Below are positions 1-8,490 of a stretch of DNA of 64,000 nucleotides, piece after piece. Location of the stretch: positions 4,265,001 to 4,329,000 of the forward strand of contig NZ_CP012382.1 of the NCBI RefSeq assembly GCF_001267885.1, given 5' to 3'. The number at the start of each line of letters is the position of its first letter. Positions within the stretch are counted from its first letter, which is position 1. The position numbers and the translations under genes are program-made. The notes below the pieces were generated by a model, which made no database searches, was not told the DNA's origin, and saw only the letters and a list, made by a program, of their open reading frames with translations. This DNA comes from Streptomyces ambofaciens ATCC 23877. GTDB taxonomy: Bacteria > Actinomycetota > Actinomycetes > Streptomycetales > Streptomycetaceae.

Positions 1-1788
1 CCGCGTCCCGTCGGAGACCTCCAGCGCGAGCACCCGCCACGCCCCCGCCCGGAAGGCCTCGCCGACCGTCCTCCCCTCCAGTTCCGGATGCCCGGCCACC
101 TCCACGGCCGCGAACAGCAGCACCCGCCGCTCGACGGGGATCGCGCCCAGGATCTGGCGGCCCATCATCGCCCCGGCGAAGGCGGGCGCGCACAGGTGCG
201 TCACACTGCGGCTCCGGGTGAGCGCGCCCGGGTGCGCGGCGCGCAGGGTCCGGTAGACGGCGGTCGCGAAGTCGTCGTCGTACAGGCGCAGCACCACCCG
301 CAGTCCGGACCGTACGGAGCGGGCGTACAGCACCGCTTCCAGGTTGGTGGTGTCCACGCTGGTCAGAGCGAGCAGCGAGTGCGCCCGGTGGATCTTGGCG
401 GCCTCCAGGACGCCCTCCTGGGTGACGTCCCCGAGCACGACCGGCACCCGCAGCCGCCGTGCGGTCGCCATGCCGCGTGCCTCGGGATCGGCCTCGACGC
501 ACACCACCGGGATGTCCATCTCCCGCAGCCGGGTCAGCACGCGCGTGCCGATCTTGCCGAGACCGAGCAGGACGACGTGCCCGCCGAGTCCGCGCGGCGG
601 CTTGCGCAGCGTCGACGCGTTGCGGAAGGTGCCGAGCGCCTCCAGGACGGCCGCCAGCAGCACGGGCAGCAGGAGCAGCCCGACGAAGCCGGAGAGCAGT
701 TGCAGGATCTGCCGCCCGGAGTCCCTGTTGTGGGCGGGCTCGTTGATGGCGAACAGATCCAGCAGCGTCACGTAGGTGGCGTGCAGCGGGTGGTCCCCGG
801 TGACCAGCATGAGGGCCACGGCGAGGGCGACCACACAGGCCCCCAGGCCCGCCAGCGACCACCGCAGGCGCCGTGAGAACAGCTCGCCGAAGGGCGGCAC
901 ACCGGCCCGGGCGGCGGGCAGCGGCGGGCCGGAGTACGACACCTGCTCCAGGGCGACCGTGCCGCGCCCGGTGGCCGCCGCCACGGCCGCCGCGTCGGGC
1001 AGCAGCTGCGGCCCCTCGTCGCTGCCCTCCGAACCGTCCGTACCGGCCGGGTCGTTGCTCGTCGCGGACAGCAGCGCGAGCGTGCACAGACCGGGGTCGG
1101 CCACCTCGCCGGGGCGCGGCGGCTGCCGTTCCACCGCGCGCAGCAGCAGCCCGTCCGTCTCCAGCACCTTGCTGGTGCCGACGAGCGCGGTCGCGGCCAG
1201 CGCGGGCGCGGCCGTGTCGGCGTCGGACAGCACGGTCGTGGACGTACCGGCGCCGTCCAGCCCCGGGTCCCGCGCGTCACCGATCGCCAGCGCGGTGCTC
1301 TGGTCGAGGAGTTCCTCGATGTGCCGCCCGAGCCGCCGGTTGTACAGGCGCAGGACCAGGCGCAGCCGGGGGTTGAGCCGACGGGCGGTCAGGGCGGCGC
1401 GGATGTTGGTCTCGTCGTCGTCGTACACCAGGGCCAGCGCGGCGGCCCGGTCCACGCCGGCCTCCGCGAGCACGTCCTCGGTCGGCTCGGCGGCCTCCAG
1501 TTCGGCCGCGCGGCCGGCGCCGTTCGGCTCGGCGCCACCGCCCGAGCGGCTGACGGCCGCGTTGACCATGCCCAGCAGCGCCGCGGAGGCCGCGCGGGCC
1601 CGCCCGGCCACCGGCTGGGAAGCCCGGTTTCCGGAGGGCGGCACGACGAGTGTGACCTGTTCGCGGTAAACGCCGCGCAGTTCGGCGGCGAGCCGGTGCG
1701 CCAGCCCGTCGTCCCCGCACACCACCATGTGCGCGTATCCGTCACCGTGCGGAACCTGGTTCGGCACGCTCCCCGTTCGAGTCCCCAT
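1..1788 (-). CDS. Two-TrkA-N-domain ion-channel-like protein, C-terminus cut by window edge
   Basis: My own reading of the minus strand gives 596 uninterrupted codons from ATG at 1788, running off the left edge. An N-terminal Rossmann-like domain (about residues 20-170, HMVVCGDDG) is followed by two hydrophobic helices (about 307-330 and 361-383). A second TrkA-N domain (from about 398) has the nucleotide-binding loop GHVVLLGLGKIG and the acidic strand end VVCVEADPEA. The arrangement, two RCK-type NAD-binding domains around two membrane helices, is that of bacterial ion-channel/TrkA-like proteins. No TVGYG-type selectivity filter is visible between the helices, so ion specificity cannot be stated. 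An in-frame alternative start lies 60 nt downstream at 1728. Family confident, function inferred. Confidence 0.8.
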   Translation of the reverse strand, partial: MGTRTGSVPNQVPHGDGYAHMVVCGDDGLAHRLAAELRGVYREQVTLVVPPSGNRASQPVAGRARAASAALLGMVNAAVSRSGGGAEPNGAGRAAELEAAEPTEDVLAEAGVDRAAALALVYDDDETNIRAALTARRLNPRLRLVLRLYNRRLGRHIEELLDQSTALAIGDARDPGLDGAGTSTTVLSDADTAAPALAATALVGTSKVLETDGLLLRAVERQPPRPGEVADPGLCTLALLSATSNDPAGTDGSEGSDEGPQLLPDAAAVAAATGRGTVALEQVSYSGPPLPAARAGVPPFGELFSRRLRWSLAGLGACVVALAVALMLVTGDHPLHATYVTLLDLFAINEPAHNRDSGRQILQLLSGFVGLLLLPVLLAAVLEALGTFRNASTLRKPPRGLGGHVVLLGLGKIGTRVLTRLREMDIPVVCVEADPEARGMATARRLRVPVVLGDVTQEGVLEAAKIHRAHSLLALTSVDTTNLEAVLYARSVRSGLRVVLRLYDDDFATAVYRTLRAAHPGALTRSRSVTHLCAPAFAGAMMGRQILGAIPVERRVLLFAAVEVAGHPELEGRTVGEAFRAGAWRVLALEVSDGTR

Positions 1789-1972
1789 TGAGAAGAGGAC
1801 AGTACCGGCGGGAGGTCCGGTTCCCGGGTCCGGCGGGCTGCTTCCGGCCAGACGGAGACCGGCATCAAAGACGCGTAAAGATTGCCGGAACACGGCAATG
1901 ACGGGTCCCTCGCCCCCGTGTGACGATTCGTTTCACCGGAGCTCAGCGACGGGCGGGAGGGGGACGGCACGC

Positions 1973-2482
1973 ATGGCCTGGTTTCTCGGGCTGGGTATCA
2001 CGGGGGTCGTGCTGCTCGCCCTGTCGCTGATCTTCGACGGACTGCTGGAAGGCGCGTTCGACGGAGCGCTGGACGGCGTCCTGGAGGGGTGGCTGTCGCT
2101 GCCGGTCGTCGCCGGGTTCGTGGCGATGACCGGCTTCGCCGGCGCCCTCGCCCTCGGCACCGGGGGGACCGGCCCGGCGGGCGCCGCCGGGGTCGGCGCG
2201 GTCGCCGGGATGGGGGCCGCCTGGCTGACGTACCGCTTCAGCCGTGCGCTGATGCACGACCGGACCGCCGCCACCCCCCGCGCGGACGACCTTCTCGGCA
2301 CGTCCGGAAGGGTCGTGACCGCCATTCCCGTGGACGGTTTCGGCGAGGTGCTGCTCCGGCTCGCCGGTCAGCCGCTGAAGTGCGCGGCGCGCAGCGCCCA
2401 GCCGGTGGCGCGGGGCACCGAGGTGTGGGTCGAGGCCGTGCCGACGGGGACGTCGGTCGTCGTCCGCCCGGTGGACCGCTGA
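1973..2482 (+). CDS. NfeD-like membrane protein
   Basis: 169 aa from ATG 1973, chosen because GGGAGG-rich DNA precedes it and translation begins with a hydrophobic helix (MAWFLGLGITGVV). About residues 4-25 and 45-80 are membrane-spanning and Gly/Ala rich. The C-terminal 65 residues (LLGTSGRVVTAIPVDGFGEV onward) form the small OB-fold typical of NfeD proteins. NfeD partners assist flotillin/SPFH proteins, and the next gene, 56 nt downstream on the same strand, is exactly that. The two probably form one transcript acting on membrane microdomains. The fold call rests on the C-terminal pattern and the neighbour. Confidence 0.8.
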   Translation: MAWFLGLGITGVVLLALSLIFDGLLEGAFDGALDGVLEGWLSLPVVAGFVAMTGFAGALALGTGGTGPAGAAGVGAVAGMGAAWLTYRFSRALMHDRTAATPRADDLLGTSGRVVTAIPVDGFGEVLLRLAGQPLKCAARSAQPVARGTEVWVEAVPTGTSVVVRPVDR

Positions 2483-2538
2483 GTTTCCCTTTCCGTTCTC
2501 TGTGTTCTCTGTGTTCTCTGTGATTCGGGGGCGTTGCC

Positions 2539-4134
2539 ATGAGTCCTGTCGTCATCGCGGTGCTGGGAGTCGTCGTACTCGCGGTGCTGCTCGCGCTGGT
2601 GGTGGTCAGCCGCTACAAGGTGGCCGGCCCGAGCGAGGCGTTCATCGTCACGGGACGGCGCGGCAAGAAGTCCACCGATCCGGAGACGGGCCGCGTCTTC
2701 ACCGACAACAGCGGCCAGAAGGTCGTCGTCGGCGGCGGTGTGTTCGTCGTGCCGTTCGTGCAGCAGCGGTTCACGCTCGACCTCTCCTCGCGGCACATCC
2801 CGGTCGCCGTGCGCGGCGCGGTGACGCTGCGCGGGGTGAAGGCCAACCTGGAGGGTGTCGCGATCGTCAAGGTCGGTGGCACCGAGGACGCGATCCGTGC
2901 CGCCGCGCAGCGGTTCCTGATGCAGCAGGACGGCATCGTCGGCTTCACCCAGGAGGTGCTGTCCGGCGCGCTGCGCGCGATCGTCGGGCGGATGTCCGTG
3001 GAGGACGTCATCCGGGACCGGGCCGCTTTCGCCGGGCAGGTCGCCGAGGAGGCGGAGGCGAGCCTGTCCGGGCAGGGCCTGGTGCTGGACGCCTTCCAGA
3101 TCCAGGACATCACCACCGAGGGCTCCTACCTGGAGGACCTCGGCCGCCCCGAGGCGGCCCGCGCCAAGCAGGAGGCCGACATCGCCGAGGCCGTGGCCCG
3201 GCGGGCCGCCGAGCAGGCGCGGCTGAAGGCGGAGGAGGAGATCGCGGTCGCGCAGCGGACCCTCTATCTCAAGCAGGCCGAGATCAAGGCGGAGACCGAC
3301 CAGGCGGCGGCCCGCGCCAACGCCTCCGGCCCCCTCGCCGAGGCGGCCCGGCAGCAGGACATCCTCGCCGAGCACGAGAAGGTCGCCGAGCGGCAGGCGG
3401 CGCTGAAGGACCGCCAGCTCGACACCGAGGTCCGCAAGCCGGCCGACGCGCAGCGCTACGCGGCCGAGCAGGAGTCGGAGGCCCGCCGGGTGGCGCGGGT
3501 CAAGCAGGCGGAGGCCGAGCGGGCGGCGGAGATCGCCGCGGCCCAGGCGGAGGCCGAGCGGGCCCGGCTGACCGGTGAGGGCGAGAAGCAGCGGCGTGGC
3601 GCGCTGGCCGAGGCGGAGGCCATCGAGGGCCTCAAGCAGGGTGAGGCCGAGCGTTCCCGGCGCGCGGCGATCGCCGAGGCCGTACGGCTGGAGGGCGAGG
3701 CGGAGGCCGCCGCGATCGGCGCCAAGGGGTCGGCGGAGGCCGAGGCGATGCGGCAGAAGGCCGACGCCTTCGGGCAGTACGGCGAGGCGGCCGTGCTCCA
3801 GATGCTGGTCGAGGTGCTGCCGCAGGTGGTGGCCAAGGCGTCCGAGCCACTCGCGGCCGTGGACAAGATGACGGTCATCTCGACGGACGGCGCGAGCCGG
3901 CTGTCGCGCACGGTCGCCGACAACGTGGCGCAGGGCGTGGAACTGCTCAACTCGACCACGGGTGTCGACCTGGCGTCCCTGCTGAGGAACATCACGGCGA
4001 AGGACGGCGCCGGCACGGACGGCGCGCCCGCGACGGACCGCGACGAACACCTCGATCGTCAGGGCCGCCACGAACACCTCGGCCGCCGGGACCGTCCGGA
4101 CCCGCGCAACGGCAAGGTGGAGATCACGGGCTGA
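2539..4134 (+). CDS. Flotillin-like SPFH/Band 7 protein
   Basis: 531 aa. An N-terminal membrane helix (residues 3-24) precedes an SPFH domain (about 30-200: KVAGPSEAFIVTGR, then a VPFVQQRFTLDLSSRHIPV strand). A long Ala/Glu-rich coiled coil follows (about 205-420, repeated EAE/QAEAERA units). The region after it (AVDKMTVISTDGASRL) is also typical of flotillins. The charged tail (about 490-531, rich in D, R, H) is less conserved. Flotillins scaffold membrane microdomains and normally pair with NfeD, as here. Convergent with the PucR gene, with only 32 nt between them. Confidence 0.9.
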   Translation: MSPVVIAVLGVVVLAVLLALVVVSRYKVAGPSEAFIVTGRRGKKSTDPETGRVFTDNSGQKVVVGGGVFVVPFVQQRFTLDLSSRHIPVAVRGAVTLRGVKANLEGVAIVKVGGTEDAIRAAAQRFLMQQDGIVGFTQEVLSGALRAIVGRMSVEDVIRDRAAFAGQVAEEAEASLSGQGLVLDAFQIQDITTEGSYLEDLGRPEAARAKQEADIAEAVARRAAEQARLKAEEEIAVAQRTLYLKQAEIKAETDQAAARANASGPLAEAARQQDILAEHEKVAERQAALKDRQLDTEVRKPADAQRYAAEQESEARRVARVKQAEAERAAEIAAAQAEAERARLTGEGEKQRRGALAEAEAIEGLKQGEAERSRRAAIAEAVRLEGEAEAAAIGAKGSAEAEAMRQKADAFGQYGEAAVLQMLVEVLPQVVAKASEPLAAVDKMTVISTDGASRLSRTVADNVAQGVELLNSTTGVDLASLLRNITAKDGAGTDGAPATDRDEHLDRQGRHEHLGRRDRPDPRNGKVEITG

Positions 4135-4166
4135 CCTCGGCCGCGGCCTCGCCCGGCACGGCCCGC

Positions 4167-5255
4167 TCAGATCTCCTGGGCGGGCCAGTTCAGCAGCCGG
4201 GCCCCGATGACCGCGGTCTGCAGGGTGTAGCGGTGCACGGGGTCGGCGGGGTTGGCGCCGGTCAGCTGGTGGATGCGGTCCAGCCGGTAGGTGAGGGCCC
4301 GCACGCTGAGCTTCAGCCGCCGGGCGGCCTCGGCCGAGGTACAGCCGGCGTCGAAGTACGCCTCCAGCGTCCGCAGCAGCGGCCCGGCGCCGCCGCGGGC
4401 GCCGCGCAGCGGTCCCAGCACGCTCAGCACCAGGTCGGCCATGGCCTGCCGGTCACGGGTGAGCACCGGGTAGACGAGCAGGTCGGCGGCGCGCAGCACG
4501 GGCTCGTCGAGCTCCAGCCGCTCGGCGAGTTCGAGGGTGCTCAGGGCCTCCTCGTAGCTGTGCACCACGCCGCCCGCGCCGGACCGGGGGCGCCCGATCG
4601 CCACCCGGCTGCCCTCCGTGGCGGCGTACGCCTGCTTGGCGAAGAAGGCGAGGACCTCGTCCTGGTCACCGGGCGCGATGCAGATCAGCTGCCCGTTCTT
4701 GGTGGTGATCAGGACGCGCCGGTCGCCGAAACGGGAGATGAGCGCGGTCTCCACGAGCCGGGTCACCGGCGCGGTGTCGTCGTAGGCCTCCGGGCCCTCG
4801 GCCACCGCGACGGCGTGGGCGCGGGAGAGGACCAGGCCGAAGCGCACGGCGCGTTCGGCGAGCCGGCCCAGGTCGCTGCGTCCGTAGAGCAGGTCGTCGA
4901 TGAACTCCCGCCGCGCGGCCTCCTCCTGCCGTACGGCGAGGCGCTGGGCGCGCTCGTACCCCTCGGCGAAGGCGTCGACGGCCTGGGCGACGGCGGCGAG
5001 CACGCCGTCCGCGGTGCCGGAGCCCGCCGCGCCGGGCCACGAGGCGCGCGTGGCGTCCAGGTGCAGCCGTACGAGACTGCGCAGGCTGCGCCCGGCCTCC
5101 GCGGCCCGCTCACCGAGGTGCCGGCGTTCCTGCAGCTCGTCGCGGGTCAGTCGGCGTCCCGTCGCCGCGACGCCCGCGAGGATCTCGGCGTACCCGGACA
5201 GGTACGGCTCCCGCGGCCCGTGTGTCTGCCCGTGCGTCTCCCGCTGCTCCGCCAC
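4167..5255 (-). CDS. PucR-family transcriptional regulator
   Basis: 362 aa. The C-terminal 55 residues carry the PucR helix-turn-helix: DAGCTSAEAARRLKLSVRAL followed by TYRLDRIHQLTG (about residues 305-340). The middle (about 145-270) resembles the degenerate GGDEF-like sensory domain of CdaR/PucR regulators, with an alternating strand pattern around RVLITTKNGQLICIAPG. Such proteins activate catabolic or differentiation genes, but no adjacent target is evident. It faces the flotillin gene and is probably a single-gene unit. Confidence 0.85.
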   Translation of the reverse strand: MAEQRETHGQTHGPREPYLSGYAEILAGVAATGRRLTRDELQERRHLGERAAEAGRSLRSLVRLHLDATRASWPGAAGSGTADGVLAAVAQAVDAFAEGYERAQRLAVRQEEAARREFIDDLLYGRSDLGRLAERAVRFGLVLSRAHAVAVAEGPEAYDDTAPVTRLVETALISRFGDRRVLITTKNGQLICIAPGDQDEVLAFFAKQAYAATEGSRVAIGRPRSGAGGVVHSYEEALSTLELAERLELDEPVLRAADLLVYPVLTRDRQAMADLVLSVLGPLRGARGGAGPLLRTLEAYFDAGCTSAEAARRLKLSVRALTYRLDRIHQLTGANPADPVHRYTLQTAVIGARLLNWPAQEI

Positions 5256-5404
5256 CCCACGCCTCCCCTGCCGGTCGCGCCCGGTCGGCGGGGTCCGGCA
5301 ACGCGAGGTTAGCCAGCGCTGCCGGAAACCGGAAACGCCGGCGCGGGCCCGGGGACCCCCGGAAGGGCCCGGCCGGACGCGTCACCGGCCGGGGCGGGCC
5401 GATG

Positions 5405-5698
5405 TCACGGCCTCTGGTACGGCTGCTGCTGCGGCTGCCCGTACGCCTGGCCGGCCTGGCCGCTCACGGCCTGCGTCTGGAGGTGCTCCGCCTGCTCCTT
5501 GGTCACCCGCTGCTCGGCGCCGCAGAAGGTGCACTGCGTCAGGTACTTCGTGGAGAACGGGAACAGCGGCACGAAGAACAGCGTGAACTTCGTGACGCGC
5601 TTCCTGAGCGTGTGCGCGGAAGGGTTGCCGCACCCGCCGCACACCAGCGTCAGTATCGCGAGCTGGTAGAGGTATCCCTTGGTGCCGAAGATGATCAC
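5405..5698 (-). CDS. Small zinc-ribbon protein
   Basis: 97 aa starting at GTG 5698, preceded by GGAAGG at good spacing. Two cysteine pairs (CGGCG and CTFCG), about 35 residues apart, make a zinc ribbon. The hydrophobic stretch between them (KFTLFFVPLFPFSTKY) suggests membrane association. The tail is Gln/Pro rich (YGQPQQQPYQRP). This matches the small zinc-ribbon proteins common in actinobacteria; function unknown. Monocistronic. Confidence 0.75.
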   Translation of the reverse strand: MIIFGTKGYLYQLAILTLVCGGCGNPSAHTLRKRVTKFTLFFVPLFPFSTKYLTQCTFCGAEQRVTKEQAEHLQTQAVSGQAGQAYGQPQQQPYQRP

Positions 5699-5810
5699 TG
5701 GGTGGTCCTTCCCGGGTCGGTGCCCCCGAGCGCGCGGGGCACGCAGATCTTCTCCCAGATTGCGCCCGGGCGGGCCCCGGAAGCCACCCGCGACCGACAC
5801 CGGCCGGTGG

Positions 5811-6032
5811 TCAGCCCGCGTCCACGCCCCCGGTCTCCCAGCGCAGCAGGTCGCCCGGCTGGCACTCGAGCACGTCGCACAGGGCGGCGAGCGTCGTGAA
5901 ACGCACCGCCTTGGCGCGGCCGTTCTTGAGCACCGCCAGGTTGGCGGGGGTGATGCCGACGCGCTCCGCGAGGTCGCCCACGGACATCTTGCGCTTCGCC
6001 AGCATCACGTCGATGTCGACGACGATCGGCAT
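5811..6032 (-). CDS. Small Xre/YozG-type HTH regulator
   Basis: 73 aa, essentially one helix-turn-helix: MLAKRKMSVGDLAERVGITP and then NLAVLKNGRAKAVRFTTL, ending in the CDVLECQPGDLLRW signature of the YozG/Cro-like family. Its ATG overlaps the last base of the upstream DUF2975 gene, so the two are co-translated. Pairs of a DUF2975 membrane protein and this small regulator are common, and the regulator usually controls its own operon. The palindrome at 6562-6578 upstream of the pair is a candidate operator. Confidence 0.85.
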   Translation of the reverse strand: MPIVVDIDVMLAKRKMSVGDLAERVGITPANLAVLKNGRAKAVRFTTLAALCDVLECQPGDLLRWETGGVDAG

Positions 6033-6532
6033 CAGATCACCTCTGCCAGCTCGGCCCGCATCCGCGCCGCCTCGATGTCCCGCGCGACGGCCTGGGCCAG
6101 CAGCATCCGCAGGACCAGCACGACCAGCGCGACGCCCAGCACCGCCACCGCGACCCCGCCCAGCATGAGGACGATGCCGGGCGCGACGGCCTCGCCGGGC
6201 GCCAGGACGACCCCGAGGGTGAGGACCAGGAGCGCGGCCGCGACGAAGGCGCCGATCACGACGTGGACGTACCGGAAGGCGTGGAGGGAGAACACGGTGC
6301 CGCGCCGCACCATGGTCACCAGCCGCCAGACGCAGACCAGCACGGTCTCGGCGGCCAGCGCTCCCAGCACGACGATCACGAAGACCGGCGTGCGTACGTC
6401 CGCCAGGGCGGCGTCCGGGTCACCGGTCCCGGCCGCCAGCAGCCAGAGCAGCACCACCTGAATGAACACCGAGCCCGCCAGCAGCACTCCGATGACGCCG
6501 CGCAGTGCGAGGACCGTCAGCTGTCCCATCAC
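6032..6532 (-). CDS. DUF2975 membrane protein
   Basis: 166 aa with four predicted membrane helices: about residues 7-35 (ALRGVIGVLLAGSVFIQVVL), 50-70, 90-115 (VHVVIGAFVAAALLVL) and 125-148. The length and the loop pattern (RLVTMVRRGTVFSLHAFRY) match DUF2975. It is the first gene of a two-gene operon with the HTH regulator. Role unknown; the pair may sense membrane state or stress. Confidence 0.8.
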   Translation of the reverse strand: MMGQLTVLALRGVIGVLLAGSVFIQVVLLWLLAAGTGDPDAALADVRTPVFVIVVLGALAAETVLVCVWRLVTMVRRGTVFSLHAFRYVHVVIGAFVAAALLVLTLGVVLAPGEAVAPGIVLMLGGVAVAVLGVALVVLVLRMLLAQAVARDIEAARMRAELAEVI

Positions 6533-6561
6533 CCCTCCTTCACTCGATCAACGATGGAAAT

Positions 6562-6578
6562 CTATCGAAAATCGATAG
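6562..6578. promoter_or_regulatory. Palindromic operator candidate upstream of DUF2975/HTH operon
   Basis: CTATCG-AAAAT-CGATAG is a perfect 6-bp inverted repeat with a 5-bp spacer, 30 nt upstream of the DUF2975 ATG in a locally AT-rich stretch. Position and symmetry fit autoregulation by the small HTH protein. Inference only. Confidence 0.5.
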
Positions 6579-6938
6579 GTGTGGCAAGGCCGGGGCACCG
6601 CCGGCGGGTGTCACCCGTGGCATCCGGCCCCCTCGGGGACCCGGCAGGCACGGAGAGCACCAGCGATCGAAAGCGGTCGGTCATGGCTGGGGCTTCGAGC
6701 CGATCCCCGTGCGACTTCCTGCACTACGCGCCGTTCGGCGGCTCGTTCCACTGCGCGACCCTCGACGTACGGCGCCCGGGGCACGCTGGAGTCGTACACC
6801 GACTGAGGGGGCGCGGGGCGGGCGCGTCGCCCGCGGGGGGACGGCCCCGCGCGCAGCCGACGGGCGGCGAGGCGGCGAGGCGGCATCCCGCCCCGGATGG
6901 CGGGAACCAGAAGACTGCTCCCGCCATCAGGAGGACCG
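6579..6938. other. Intergenic region without a convincing gene
   Basis: Several short overlapping open frames exist on both strands, but none has a ribosome-binding site together with a recognisable product. I do not call a gene here. Confidence 0.5.
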
Positions 6939-7058
6939 ATGCTCTCGACCGCCCAACTCGCCTACAAGGGCCTCGGCATGATGCCGACGTGGTTCATCGT
7001 GGTGATCGCGGTGCTGGCCGCCGTCGGCATCGTCCTGGCCTACCGACGAGGACGCTGA
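6939..7058 (+). CDS. 39-aa single-pass membrane peptide
   Basis: ATG 6939 is preceded by a strong AGGAGG, five bases upstream. The product starts MLSTAQLAYKGLGMMPTWF, continues with one hydrophobic helix (IVVIAVLAAVGIVLAY, about residues 20-35) and ends in a positively charged tail RRGR. This N-out/C-in single-span layout is typical of real small membrane proteins. It is easily missed because of its size. Function unknown. It converges on the PIG-L gene, 30 nt away. Confidence 0.65.
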   Translation: MLSTAQLAYKGLGMMPTWFIVVIAVLAAVGIVLAYRRGR

Positions 7059-7088
7059 CGCCGCCCCCGCCCTGGGCCGAGGAGTGGA

Positions 7089-7922
7089 TCAGCGCAGGCC
7101 GGCGAAGAGATCGTTCTCGGGCACGTCCTCGCCGGTGGTGTCCTGTACACGTACGAACGTCTCCACGCCCATCAACTCGCCGAACCTCTCCTGGCCCATC
7201 TTGAGGAAGAAGATGTTCTCGCCCTGACTGGCGTGCGCGGCCAGCGCGTCGAACTTCTGGCCGCTGAAGGCGGAGGTGTCCACCCACGTGGTGATCTCTT
7301 CGTCGGGGAGGCCGATCTCGGCCATCGCGGCGGCCTCGGCAGGATCCGGCTCCGGCATGTCCGGATGGAACTCGCGCATGATCTCCCCGAACCGCTGCAT
7401 CCCGGAGCGGGGCATCGTGGTCCAGTACACCTTCGGTGTCAGCTCGGTCATCTCCAGCGCCGCCATCGTGATGCGGTGGGCCTGGATGTGGTCGGGGTGG
7501 CCGTAGAAGCCGTTCTCGTCGTAGGTGACGACCACATCAGGTCGGTAGTGCCGCATGAGTTCCGCGAGTCGGGCCGCGCCTTCCTCCACGGGGGTCTGCC
7601 AGAAGGATCCGGGGGCGTCGTTGCTCGGCCAGCCCATCATCCCGGAGTCGGCATAGTCCAGCATCTCCAGATCGCTGACCTTCAGGACGTCACAGCTCGC
7701 CTTGAGTTCTTGACGTCGCATCAACGCGACGGCCGCCGGATCGTGCCCGGGATCGCCTGGCTTGACGCCCCCCGGCCCGTCACCGCAACCGCCGTCGGTA
7801 CAGGTCACGAGAACCGTGCGGATGCCTTCCGCCGCGTACCGCGCGAGGACCCCTCCGGTTCCGGTGGCCTCGTCGTCGGGGTGGGCGTGCACCGCCATGA
7901 GCGTCAAGGGCCGGTCAGTCAT
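7089..7922 (-). CDS. PIG-L / LmbE-type deacetylase (MshB/Mca-like)
   Basis: 277 aa from ATG 7922, preceded by AGGAGG. The zinc-binding motif HAHPDDE lies at about residues 11-17, and the second metal-ligand region FYGHPDHIQAH near the middle. These identify the N-acetylglucosamine-type deacetylase fold of MshB and mycothiol S-conjugate amidase (Mca). The length fits both. The specific substrate (mycothiol conjugate or another GlcNAc compound) cannot be assigned. Longer upstream frames to 8111 lack a ribosome site and were not used. It is the last clearly chromosomal gene before the tRNA-linked insertion. Confidence 0.85.
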   Translation of the reverse strand: MTDRPLTLMAVHAHPDDEATGTGGVLARYAAEGIRTVLVTCTDGGCGDGPGGVKPGDPGHDPAAVALMRRQELKASCDVLKVSDLEMLDYADSGMMGWPSNDAPGSFWQTPVEEGAARLAELMRHYRPDVVVTYDENGFYGHPDHIQAHRITMAALEMTELTPKVYWTTMPRSGMQRFGEIMREFHPDMPEPDPAEAAAMAEIGLPDEEITTWVDTSAFSGQKFDALAAHASQGENIFFLKMGQERFGELMGVETFVRVQDTTGEDVPENDLFAGLR

Positions 7923-8196
7923 CAAGCAGTCCTCCTGCGGAAGTACCTCTTGGTCCGAGTGCGCGGCGGGCGTGCCGCGCTCCCGGGGCCCGGTTCCTGT
8001 CGGGCGGATGACCTTGTGCTCTCCGAGTCCCCCGCCCGAGCGGCCTCGGTCCCTCGGTCGATGCAACAGTGTCGGCCGGACTCGCTGTTCCCGGCGCGGC
8101 TGCACGAGCATCCCCCCGTGACCGAGGAGGTCCGCCGGAAACGGATCCGGCCCGGGAACCGGCAGTCACGCCGATGGACACGCAGACGAAAACAGG

Positions 8197-8230
8197 TCCC
8201 CCTGCCTACTCACATGAGTAGGCAGGGGGA
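8197..8230 (-). terminator. Rho-independent terminator of the original tRNA-Pro gene
   Basis: A perfect 16-bp stem (8197-8212 with 8215-8230, 2-nt loop), followed on the minus strand by a short T-run (TGTTTTCG). It lies 13 nt beyond the minus-strand 3' end of the tRNA fragment, where the terminator of an intact tRNA-Pro would sit. Confidence 0.75.
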
Positions 8231-8242
8231 CCTGGTGTTTCT

Positions 8243-8287
8243 CTGTCGGGGTGGCGGGATTTGAACCCACGACCTCTTCGTCCCGAA
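8243..8287 (-). other. attL-type site: 3' half of tRNA-Pro
   Basis: Read on the minus strand the sequence runs TTCGGGACGAAGAGG (anticodon arm, Pro anticodon GGG/CGG region), GTTCAAATCC (T-loop), then CCACCCCGA (acceptor 3' strand). The 5' half of a tRNA does not continue to the right, so this is a fragment, not a functional tRNA. Identical to 54484-54528. Confidence 0.85.
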
Positions 8288-8390
8288 TGAGGTTCGGGTG
8301 GGATCGACACCGGGTGGTTTGCTGTTTTGCCTGGTCAGGGTGTTGGGGTGGGGCGGTGTCGGGTGGTCTGGAAGGGGCTTGGGGAGCGAG

Positions 8391-8412
8391 TTGGCTCCCA
8401 GATGGCTCCCAG
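8391..8412 (+). repeat. Integrase arm-type repeat, left end of element I
   Basis: Two tandem TGGCTCCCA units separated by GA. The same double unit occurs at 54397-54417 near the right end in the same orientation, as expected for integrase arm-binding sites. Confidence 0.6.
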
Positions 8413-8490
8413 CTGACGGCTGCTGAGGCCGCCTGTCCCGCCGTATCGGTTTGCGCGGAATCCTTGATGCGCGACGCTCGACCAGCGGGC

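Noticed and set aside
2368..4077. 569-codon open frame antisense to the flotillin gene
   Set aside because: Caused by high-GC codon bias; no domain, and the opposite strand encodes an unmistakable flotillin.
8243..8287. A functional tRNA-Pro gene
   Set aside because: Only the 3' half is present here and at 54484-54528; neither has the D-arm or the 5' acceptor strand.
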